Positions 1 to 5,418 of a DNA stretch of 5,455 nt are shown here, in pieces. The translations under genes were made by a program, and so were the position numbers. Where the stretch lies: assembly GCA_937877075.1 (NCBI GenBank), contig CALEGD010000077.1, positions 1-5,455 of the forward strand. Reading direction: 5' to 3'. Positions within the stretch are counted from its first letter, which is position 1. Each line of letters opens with the position of its first letter. Under the pieces are notes generated by a model. That model was given only the letters and a program-made list of their open reading frames with translations. It had not been told where the DNA came from and did not search any database. This DNA is from an uncultured Acholeplasmatales bacterium. GTDB lineage: Bacteria > Bacillota_I > Bacilli_A > ML615J-28 > CAG-698.

Positions 1-2
1 TA

Positions 3-455
3 TATAAAAGTGCTAGAATGCTTATCAATAAAGCAAATGAAGAAAATGTCGGAACCATAATATTAGGCTATAATAAAGGATTAAAACAAAATATTAATAT
101 CGGTAAAGTAAACAATCAAAACTTTGTAAGTATTCCCTTAGATAAGCTAAAGAGAAGAATATCTTTATTAGCAAAAGCAGAAAACATAAAGATAATAATC
201 CAAGAAGAATCATATACATCAAAAGCATCGTTCTTTGATAATGATGAGATACCGGTATATGACGAAAACAAGATTCACAAATTCAGTGGCAAAAGAATAA
301 AAAGAGGTTTATATAAAACCTCTAATGGTAGTATTATTAATGCGGATCTAAATGCAGCATTAAATATACTAAAGAAAAGTAAACTGGATAAAAAAGTAAT
401 ACTTTTTTTACAGTCTAGTGGTGTGAACACACCAATAAGATTAAAAGTAGTTTAA
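3..455 (+). CDS. tnpB: TnpB-family RNA-guided nuclease (IS200/IS605 OrfB), C-terminal part, 5' truncated by window edge
   Basis: The frame is open from base 3 with no stop before the first ATG (18), and the upstream codons read YKSAR, which fits the family's 'HK.SR' helix. The gene therefore enters from the left; ATG 18 is an internal methionine. Visible family signatures are NNQNF (about 111-125), EESYTSKAS (204-230), FSGKRIKRGLY (285-317) and the RuvC-III block NADLNAALNIL (339-371; Asp at 345-347), ending with SSGVNTP. RuvC-I would lie off the left edge. The CxxC zinc finger usual between RuvC-II and RuvC-III is absent, and Gly (66-68) stands where most TnpB have the RuvC-II Glu. Family knowledge: TnpB is a DNA endonuclease guided by an RNA from the transposon's right end. 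About 151 residues are seen of a usual 370-430. The gene is clearly more AT-rich than ftsY, which suggests transfer. Whether it is intact is unknown. Confidence 0.93.
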   Translation, partial: YKSARMLINKANEENVGTIILGYNKGLKQNINIGKVNNQNFVSIPLDKLKRRISLLAKAENIKIIIQEESYTSKASFFDNDEIPVYDENKIHKFSGKRIKRGLYKTSNGSIINADLNAALNILKKSKLDKKVILFLQSSGVNTPIRLKVV

Positions 456-499
456 TATACATAATAAATCTTAAGAGAGTGAAAATTCATTTTCACTTT
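303..499 (+). ncRNA. Candidate omega RNA (reRNA) and right-end region of the IS200/IS605 element
   Basis: Seen: four perfect short inverted repeats follow one another. They are 303-310/316-323 (8 bp, 5-base loop), 390-397/401-408 (8 bp, mostly A/T), 419-425/428-434 (7 bp, TGGTGTG/CACACCA) and 478-485/490-497 (8 bp, 4-base loop). The first three lie inside the tnpB coding sequence. Known: the guide RNA of TnpB is made from the 3' end of tnpB plus the transposon right end, and IS200/IS605 ends carry hairpins rather than inverted terminal repeats. Inferred: this stretch is the scaffold, with the guide beginning somewhere after the last hairpin. Limits are approximate, and the A/T-rich stems could be chance. 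Confidence 0.35.
476..499 (+). terminator. Palindrome after tnpB: possible terminator or transposon right-end hairpin
   Basis: AGTGAAAA (478-485) pairs perfectly with TTTTCACT (490-497) around a TTCA loop, and the stem can extend by a G-U and an A-U pair to 476/499. T-rich sequence follows (TTTGTTCT, then six T at 508-513), so weak intrinsic termination is plausible. It sits 20 bases after the tnpB stop, where an IS200/IS605 right-end hairpin would also be expected. The sequence does not decide between the two roles. Confidence 0.45.
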
Positions 500-511
500 G
501 TTCTATGTTTT

Positions 512-540
512 TTGACTTTCTAAATATCTGAAATAATAAT
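512..540 (+). promoter_or_regulatory. Candidate sigma-A promoter, upstream copy, for the ftsY operon
   Basis: TTGACT (512-517; five of six matches to the -35 consensus) is followed after 17 bases by AATAAT (535-540; five of six to the -10 consensus). Spacing is ideal. The region is very AT-rich, so a chance match is possible. It would give a leader of roughly 55-60 bases before ftsY. Confidence 0.4.
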
Positions 541-568
541 TCAGTTTTCAGTTAAAATATGTTATAAT
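540..568 (+). promoter_or_regulatory. Candidate extended -10 promoter, proximal, for the ftsY operon
   Basis: A perfect TATAAT (563-568) is preceded by TG at the extended -10 position (T560, G561). The element 17 bases upstream, TTCAGT (540-545), matches the -35 consensus poorly, which is usual for extended -10 promoters. Transcription would start near 575, about 30 bases before the ftsY ATG and just ahead of its ribosome site. This is the better of the two candidate promoters. Confidence 0.55.
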
Positions 569-593
569 ATTTTTAAAAGATAAGTTTATAAAT

Positions 594-599
594 AGGTGA
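594..599 (+). promoter_or_regulatory. Ribosome binding site of ftsY
   Basis: AGGTGA, complementary to the 16S rRNA 3' end, lies four bases before ATG 604. It fixes the ftsY start, since no other in-frame start nearby has such a site. Confidence 0.8.
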
Positions 600-603
600 T
601 AAT

Positions 604-1578
604 ATGAGTTTCTTTAAGATCTTCAAAAGCAGTGATAAAAAGAAAAAAGCCGAAAAATATCGGATTGGAATGGAAAAGACCAGAAAGGGTTCCCTTTCCC
701 TTTTGAAGCAACTTTTCTCTCGCCATAATTCGGTTACCGAGGATTTGTTTGATGAACTTGAAGAAATCTTTGTTATGGCCGATATCGGAGTTGAAACGGT
801 TGTGAAATTCATTGATGAACTTAAAACTGATCCCCGAGTCAAGAAACTGCAGACGGCTAAGGAATTGCAACCGATAATTATCGATAAAATGTTTGATATT
901 TATCTTAAGGGTGAAATAGTGAATTCAAATCTTCGTTTTAATAAAGAAGGATTGACGGTTTTTCTCTTTGTCGGGGTCAACGGTAGCGGAAAAACCACAA
1001 CCATCGCTAAGATTGCCAACCGACTCAAAGCTGAAGGTAAAGCAGTTTTGATAGCGGCAGGGGATACTTTCCGGGCCGCCGCCTTTGAACAACTCCAAAT
1101 CTGGGGTGAGAGAATTGGGGTTCCGGTAATTACTAAAGATGCCGGAAGTGATCCTTCAAGCGTTATTTTTGATGCTATTCAAACTGCTAAGGCAAAAAAT
1201 TATGATGTTATTCTCTGTGATACTGCTGGTCGCTTGCAGACAAAAGTCAATTTAATGAAAGAACTGGAAAAGATTAAACGCGTCATTTCTCGGGAAGTTC
1301 CGGGAGCCCCTCAGGACACCCTTTTGGTAATTGATGCTACAACCGGACAAAACGGTTTGAATCAGGCCAAGGCTTTTATTGAAGCCACCGATGTCAGCGG
1401 TATCGTCCTAACAAAACTTGACGGTACGGCTAAGGGCGGTGTAGTATTGGGGATTCGTGATATCTATAATGTTCCCATTAAATTCGTAACTTTGGGTGAA
1501 AAATTGGAAGATATCGAATATTTTGATCTGGAAAATTATATCTACGGTTTATTTGCGGAAATGATTGATGAGGAATAA
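604..1578 (+). CDS. ftsY: Signal recognition particle receptor FtsY (SRP GTPase)
   Basis: FtsY is the membrane-associated receptor that binds the Ffh-ribosome complex and, through paired GTP hydrolysis, hands the nascent chain to the Sec translocon. The protein has 324 residues. Residues 1-30 are short, hydrophobic-then-basic (MSFFKIFKSS, then a Lys-rich run), fitting a membrane-targeting amphipathic helix; the long acidic A domain of enterobacterial FtsY is absent, as in most Gram-positive bacteria. The N helical bundle covers about 30-110 and the G domain about 115-324. Motifs: P-loop GVNGSGKTT (124-132), DTFRAAA (154-160), DTAGR (206-210), TKLDG (270-274) and the closing GEKLEDIEYFD (298-308). 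DTFRAAA rather than DIYRPAA separates it from Ffh. It is the first gene of the operon, and its last codons contain the ribosome site of ylxM. Confidence 0.98.
   Translation: MSFFKIFKSSDKKKKAEKYRIGMEKTRKGSLSLLKQLFSRHNSVTEDLFDELEEIFVMADIGVETVVKFIDELKTDPRVKKLQTAKELQPIIIDKMFDIYLKGEIVNSNLRFNKEGLTVFLFVGVNGSGKTTTIAKIANRLKAEGKAVLIAAGDTFRAAAFEQLQIWGERIGVPVITKDAGSDPSSVIFDAIQTAKAKNYDVILCDTAGRLQTKVNLMKELEKIKRVISREVPGAPQDTLLVIDATTGQNGLNQAKAFIEATDVSGIVLTKLDGTAKGGVVLGIRDIYNVPIKFVTLGEKLEDIEYFDLENYIYGLFAEMIDEE
1570..1574 (+). promoter_or_regulatory. Ribosome binding site of ylxM, inside the end of ftsY
   Basis: GAGGA lies within the last codons of ftsY, five bases before ATG 1580. It supports ATG 1580 as the ylxM start over the in-frame TTG 1565 and ATG 1568, both of which lie upstream of or overlap this site. 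Translation of ylxM is probably coupled to that of ftsY. Confidence 0.7.
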
Positions 1579-1579
1579 G

Positions 1580-1897
1580 ATGAACCTTCTGGATAAAAAA
1601 GAACATTATATCAATTTATTTGATTTTTATGAAGGTCTTTTAAGTGATAAACAAAAACAATATTTTCGGGAATATTATTTCCAGGATCTTTCCTTAGGAG
1701 AAATGGCAGAAAATTATGGAGTTACCAGAAATGCCATTTATGATCATCTTAGAAAAATTGATTCTCAACTTGATCTTTATGAAGATAAATTAGGTTTATT
1801 TCGTAAATATTGTGAACGGAAAAGAATCTATGATGAAGCATCTTTATTAAATCCTGAAGTTCAAAAAATAATAAATAAATTAAAGGAAATCGAATAG
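1580..1897 (+). CDS. ylxM: YlxM family SRP accessory protein (UPF0122), helix-turn-helix
   Basis: YlxM proteins are small, helical, sigma-70 region-4-like helix-turn-helix proteins of Gram-positive bacteria and mollicutes. Published work on streptococcal YlxM indicates that it binds SRP components and modulates their GTPase activity. The protein has 105 residues, normal for the family. The HTH spans about residues 36-62 (LSLGEMAENYGVTRNAIYDH), with an acidic/basic helical tail after it. The start at 1580 is chosen from the ribosome site at 1570-1574 and the family-like start MNLLDKKEHY. The gap to ftsY is one base and to ffh four bases, in the conserved order ftsY-ylxM-ffh. By hand count of several lines its GC content is near 27-30%, visibly lower than in ftsY and ffh, probably from weak codon constraint rather than transfer. 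A role in DNA binding is not shown. Confidence 0.95.
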   Translation: MNLLDKKEHYINLFDFYEGLLSDKQKQYFREYYFQDLSLGEMAENYGVTRNAIYDHLRKIDSQLDLYEDKLGLFRKYCERKRIYDEASLLNPEVQKIINKLKEIE

Positions 1898-1901
1898 AAT
1901 T

Positions 1902-3299
1902 ATGCCATTTGAAAGTTTATCGGAAAGATTACAAATGACCTTACGTCGGATTACCGGTAGAGGTCGTTTAAATGAAAATGATATCGAAGAAATGATGAAA
2001 GAGGTTCGCTTGTCTCTCTTAGAAGCGGATGTCAATTATAAAGTCGTTAAGAATTTTACCGCCGAAGTAAAAGCAAAAGCACTCGGTGAGAAAATAATGA
2101 AATCTTTAACCCCGGGTGATATGGTGGTTAAGATTGTTCATGACGAATTAAAGAAACTGATGGGAAACGAAGCTGTTGATGTCAGTTATCAACCCGGCGG
2201 TCTTTCTTCATTTATGCTTGTCGGTCTTCAAGGAGCCGGAAAAACAACTCAATGTGGGAAACTGGGGGCTTTTCTTCGTAAAAGAGATGCCAAAAAGCCA
2301 TTATTAATTGCTGCGGACATTTATCGTCCCGCCGCTATTACGCAATTAGAAACGGTCGGAAAACAACTTGGAATCGAAGTCTTTCAACTTGGAACTAATA
2401 TAAAGGTAGTTGAGATTGTAGAAAAAGGCTTAAAGTATGCAAGAGAAAAAGGCTATGACCTGGTGATAATCGATACTGCCGGCCGTCTTCATGTTAATGA
2501 AGAATTGATGCAAGAATTGTCCGATATTGAAAGAATTGCCAAGCCTAAGGAAATCCTTCTGACCATCGATTCGATGATGGGTCAAGATGCCATCAATGTC
2601 ATTACTGCTTTTAATGAGAAACTTCCTCTTACAGGTTGTATACTAACAAAACTTGACGGCGATACCCGCGGCGGCGCTGCTCTTTCCATCCGCTATTTGA
2701 CTAATGTCCCGATTAAATTTATCGGTGTCGGAGAAAAACTTGACCAAATTGAAGTTTTTCATCCTGATCGAATGGCCGGAAGAATCCTTGGTATGGGCGA
2801 TGTGGTCAGTTTGGTGGAAAAGGCCAGCCAAAACATTGAAGAAGAAGAAGCAATGAAGATGGCAGAAAGAATGCAGAAGGGCATTTACGATTATAATGAT
2901 TTTCTTAAACAGATAAAATGGATTAAACGGATCGGTTCTTTAAAAGGAATTTTAGGTTTGATTCCGGGAATCGGTCGTCATATTAAAAATCTTGATATTG
3001 ATGACAAACAATTTGCTTATCTAGAAGCCATTGTTTTTTCAATGACTCCGGATGAAAGAAAGAAACCGGAATTGCTTGCCAAGTCATCTTCAAGAAGAAA
3101 CCGGGTTTCACGGGGATCGGGCCGTCCTTATCCGGAAGTCAATGCCTTAATAAAACGTTTCGATGAAATGAAGAGTCAAATGCAGGCTCTGACCAAAATG
3201 GGTCCCGATCTTGCCAATATGAATCGGATGCCTACCCCTACCGTTTCTCGAAAACCAAAGAAAGGTAAAGGCAAAGGTCGCGGTAATTTTAGAATATAG
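1902..3299 (+). CDS. ffh: Signal recognition particle protein Ffh (SRP54 homologue)
   Basis: Ffh binds 4.5S/SRP RNA and the signal sequence of nascent membrane proteins on the ribosome, then pairs with FtsY. The 465 residues fit the family (about 440-460). The N domain is about 1-90 and starts with PFESLSERLQ. The G domain is about 100-300, with P-loop GLQGAGKTT (108-116), DIYRPAA (139-145), DTAGR (191-195) and TKLDGD (249-254). The M domain is about 310-440, with AIVFSMTPDER (376-386) and the RNA-binding SRRNRVSRGSG (397-407). The finger-loop region (333-359) contains no methionine, unusual for this domain. The C-terminal tail (450-465) is rich in Lys, Gly and Arg. The family-typical start supports ATG 1902, but the nearest Shine-Dalgarno-like run, AAGGA (1883-1887), is 14 bases away. 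Coupling to ylxM, which stops four bases upstream, probably drives translation. No rpsP follows, unlike Bacillus. Confidence 0.98.
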   Translation: MPFESLSERLQMTLRRITGRGRLNENDIEEMMKEVRLSLLEADVNYKVVKNFTAEVKAKALGEKIMKSLTPGDMVVKIVHDELKKLMGNEAVDVSYQPGGLSSFMLVGLQGAGKTTQCGKLGAFLRKRDAKKPLLIAADIYRPAAITQLETVGKQLGIEVFQLGTNIKVVEIVEKGLKYAREKGYDLVIIDTAGRLHVNEELMQELSDIERIAKPKEILLTIDSMMGQDAINVITAFNEKLPLTGCILTKLDGDTRGGAALSIRYLTNVPIKFIGVGEKLDQIEVFHPDRMAGRILGMGDVVSLVEKASQNIEEEEAMKMAERMQKGIYDYNDFLKQIKWIKRIGSLKGILGLIPGIGRHIKNLDIDDKQFAYLEAIVFSMTPDERKKPELLAKSSSRRNRVSRGSGRPYPEVNALIKRFDEMKSQMQALTKMGPDLANMNRMPTPTVSRKPKKGKGKGRGNFRI

Positions 3300-3303
3300 G
3301 TGA
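3298..3303 (+). promoter_or_regulatory. Ribosome binding site of the coiled-coil gene, overlapping the ffh stop
   Basis: AGGTGA shares bases with the ffh TAG stop (3297-3299) and lies five bases before ATG 3309. It argues for ATG 3309 and against the in-frame GTG at 3300, which lies inside the site itself. Confidence 0.75.
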
Positions 3304-3308
3304 AGTAT

Positions 3309-5123
3309 ATGGATATTAATGATTTTGAAAGACAACTTGAAACCCTCTCCCAGGATCTTACTCTTCGGTTAACCGAGGCTGAAGCAAAAGCGGAAGAGAA
3401 AATCGGAAAGATTTTTAAAATGCTCGAAGGAAGCAAAGAAATTAAAAATTCGGTTTTAGATACTTTGGAAGCTGAATTTGAAAAACAACTTTCCGCATAT
3501 CAAGCTGATCTAAAAAAAATCGAGGTTGATATCCAAACTCTTGGAAAACAAAAAATTCGCAATTTAACGGATTTGAAAGCCAAGGAAGCTGAACTTACCG
3601 GTGAACTTGAAGAAAAGCTTAAACCTTTTTTAGCTGCTCAAAAGAAAAAAAAGGCGGAGTTGACTCAGAAAATCAGTTTATTTAAACGGGAATTGTCGAA
3701 TTATCATAAAGAAAACAATTTTCGTTTAATAGAAGAAGAAAAGAACTTTATGTCCCAAGAATCGGAATTAGAGAGACGTTTGAATATCGATTTGGAACGA
3801 GAATATGAAGCTAATGTCAAGGATTATTCCGAGTATGAAAAGAGTCTTTTGGAAACAAATGATGAAAAGCAGATTGAAGAGTTAAAAAACAAAATTAAAG
3901 AAGTTCGAATTAAGGGAATAAAAGAATTCCGTAAAATCAAGGACCGTTATGCTTTTTCATTTTTTGAGATAAATTTGGAGTTTCGAAAGTTTTCTGAAAA
4001 GATAATTCTTGAGAACAGTCTCAAGGGTGAAGAAATAAAAATTCTCGTTCATACTTTAGAGGTTGAAAGAGATAAATTAGAACAGGAAGAAGAATATGAA
4101 AAACAAGTTTTAGAACTTGAAAAGCTGCAAACATTGCTGCAGTTTGAACGCGAAAATGCTGTTCATGAAAACCAAGAATTACTTGAAAAACAACTGCAGA
4201 TTGTTCTTTTAAAAAATAAATCTTTGAAAATCAATTTCGAAAGCAAGGAAAAAGAAAAATTGAGCGGAAAAGAAATTAGGAAGGAAGCTTGTGATTTTGA
4301 TCTTTCCCAATTAGAAATCTATCGTCCTATTTCCGGAACTTTCTATGATAAATTAGCGGAAACCTCAGTTAAATTGACTAATAGTCTGATAGAGGCCGTA
4401 AATTTATATAAAGGAACACTCCTGGAAATGATAGCGGAGTTTCTAGAAAATGCTAAGCTTGCTCATGATCGTTTTAAAACTGTATTAATGCTCAGTTCTA
4501 GGGGAGAGCTTCCGAAAGGCGGACCCGATCTTAAAGATCTTTTGATTCAGATTACGAAAATGACAGAAATTCAATATCGTTCTCGAAAGAAGATGTTTGA
4601 TGAAATTAACATTTTGATTTCCGGAGAAATTAATGAAATTCTGATTCGAATTAAAAATATACTTACCGCCCTGTCAAATTTCCGTGCCGAAATGAAACAA
4701 CAGGATGAAACTTACTTCATGCAACTCCGGGAACAAATAAAAATAGGTTATAAAGCAATTGAAACCGGTATTCCTTCAACTGATTCCTATCAAGAAGGAG
4801 AAATCCGTAGTCTAAAAAAACAACGTTCAAGTATTCAAAAAGAAGCTAAAATAAAAACTCAAAAAATAATCAAAGAATATAATCGGAAATCTAAACGATT
4901 GAATGATAAAATTTCTTCTTTTTTAACTGAACAAAAAGCAATAAAATCTAAGCGGGAATTAGATGATCGAGAGTTTTTGAAGAACAGTAAAAAAAGAATG
5001 CAACAATTAAAAAAGAATTTTCCGGAAACTATCTCTGTTTATGAAAAAGAGCTTTATCAAGAATACCAAGAGATTCTGGAAAATAATCTTTTGGAAGAAA
5101 AGGAAAGAATTACAGAATTATAA
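3309..5123 (+). CDS. Large coiled-coil protein of unknown function in the SRP operon
   Basis: I do not recognise this gene. The 604-residue product is highly charged, with heptad-like Leu/Ile spacing and many Glu/Lys pairs. Coiled coil is likely over about 1-325 (with a break near 210-235, where YAFSFFEINLEFRKF is rich in aromatics) and again over about 495-600. Between them, about 330-490, is a less charged, probably helical segment with IYRPISGTFYDKL (337-349) and a Gly/Pro-rich turn RGELPKGGPD (398-407), the likeliest folded domain. No signal peptide, membrane segment, nucleotide-binding P-loop or zinc motif is visible, so it is not an intact SMC/Rad50-type ATPase. There is one Cys (328) and no Trp. 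It starts nine bases after ffh with a strong ribosome site and ends at the operon's last hairpin, so it is co-transcribed with ftsY-ylxM-ffh. A structural, scaffold or membrane-trafficking role is possible but only inferred. That it is a real gene is very likely; its function is unknown. Confidence 0.93.
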   Translation: MDINDFERQLETLSQDLTLRLTEAEAKAEEKIGKIFKMLEGSKEIKNSVLDTLEAEFEKQLSAYQADLKKIEVDIQTLGKQKIRNLTDLKAKEAELTGELEEKLKPFLAAQKKKKAELTQKISLFKRELSNYHKENNFRLIEEEKNFMSQESELERRLNIDLEREYEANVKDYSEYEKSLLETNDEKQIEELKNKIKEVRIKGIKEFRKIKDRYAFSFFEINLEFRKFSEKIILENSLKGEEIKILVHTLEVERDKLEQEEEYEKQVLELEKLQTLLQFERENAVHENQELLEKQLQIVLLKNKSLKINFESKEKEKLSGKEIRKEACDFDLSQLEIYRPISGTFYDKLAETSVKLTNSLIEAVNLYKGTLLEMIAEFLENAKLAHDRFKTVLMLSSRGELPKGGPDLKDLLIQITKMTEIQYRSRKKMFDEINILISGEINEILIRIKNILTALSNFRAEMKQQDETYFMQLREQIKIGYKAIETGIPSTDSYQEGEIRSLKKQRSSIQKEAKIKTQKIIKEYNRKSKRLNDKISSFLTEQKAIKSKRELDDREFLKNSKKRMQQLKKNFPETISVYEKELYQEYQEILENNLLEEKERITEL

Positions 5124-5126
5124 AAA

Positions 5127-5148
5127 AGACATCCATTTAAGGATGTCT
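5127..5148 (-). terminator. Intrinsic terminator of ruvA, shared by the convergent SRP operon
   Basis: AGACATCC (5127-5134) and GGATGTCT (5141-5148) form a perfect 8-bp stem with a 6-base loop. Read on the - strand, the stem is followed at once by a T run (complement of A5122-5126), a good intrinsic terminator for ruvA. On the + strand the following bases (AATAGAGTTTCTT) give only a weak T tract, so termination of the coiled-coil gene here would be less efficient. The hairpin starts three bases after the coiled-coil stop codon and contains two bases of the ruvA stop. Confidence 0.8.
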
Positions 5149-5418
5149 AATAGAGTTTCTTAAGGATAATTTTTAAGAGTTCGTTAACCGGTTTGTCAAG
5201 ATTGGCTTCAATCAATGGCTCAACGGTTTTAATTTCCTGATTATTAAATCCAAGTGATTTTAAAGCTTGTTTTACATTCTTGAAAACTTCATTTTCATTT
5301 TCATCTTTTTCGGAAAAATCAATCTTTCCGCGAAGATCAAGGATGATTTGTTGACTGGCTTTTGGACCGATTCCCGGGAATCTTTGTAAATAACGGCTGT
5401 CGGCATTTCTAATTGCCT
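5147..5418 (-). CDS. ruvA: Holliday junction branch migration protein RuvA, C-terminal part, cut by adapter
   Basis: RuvA binds the four-way Holliday junction as a tetramer and loads the RuvB motor. Translating the - strand from 5416 gives 89 residues ending in LKKLY and TAG (5147-5149). The second helix-hairpin-helix is visible as LQRFPGIGPKASQQIILDL (fragment residues 10-28; PGIG 14-17), followed by an acidic linker (about 33-42, KDENENE). Then comes the RuvB-binding domain III (about 42-89) with ALKSLGFNNQEIK, the counterpart of 'L..LGy...e' in the family. About 105-115 N-terminal residues (OB domain and first hairpin) are missing, because genomic sequence ends at 5418. The in-frame TAG at 5417-5419 takes its first base from the adapter and is false; the true codon there ends in AG (Lys, Gln or Glu). 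ruvB does not follow ruvA, since the terminator overlaps its stop. Confidence 0.93.

Noticed and set aside
18..20. ATG 18 as the true start of the transposase gene
   Set aside because: The frame is open to the left edge and the upstream codons continue the family alignment, so this Met is internal to a longer protein.
456..603. SRP RNA, tRNA or riboswitch in the gap before ftsY
   Set aside because: The gap is AT-rich with only one simple palindrome; it lacks the GGAA-tetraloop helix 8 of SRP RNA, tRNA-like arms or any riboswitch core that I recognise.
573..870. Two overlapping - strand open frames opposite the start of ftsY
   Set aside because: They mirror the conserved ftsY coding region, have no ribosome site or recognisable protein pattern, and overlap each other.
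1565..1570. TTG 1565 or ATG 1568 as the start of ylxM
   Set aside because: Both overlap the end of ftsY and lie upstream of or over the ribosome site GAGGA; ATG 1580 is well spaced and gives the family-typical N-terminus.
3300..3302. GTG 3300 as the start of the coiled-coil gene
   Set aside because: It is part of the AGGTGA ribosome site that serves ATG 3309.
2643..3436. Short - strand open frames opposite ffh and the coiled-coil start
   Set aside because: They are antisense shadows of strongly supported genes with no family signature.
3309..5123. SMC, Rad50 or other ATPase identity for the coiled-coil protein
   Set aside because: No Walker A, Walker B or signature motif can be seen at either end; similarity to such proteins would be only coiled-coil composition.
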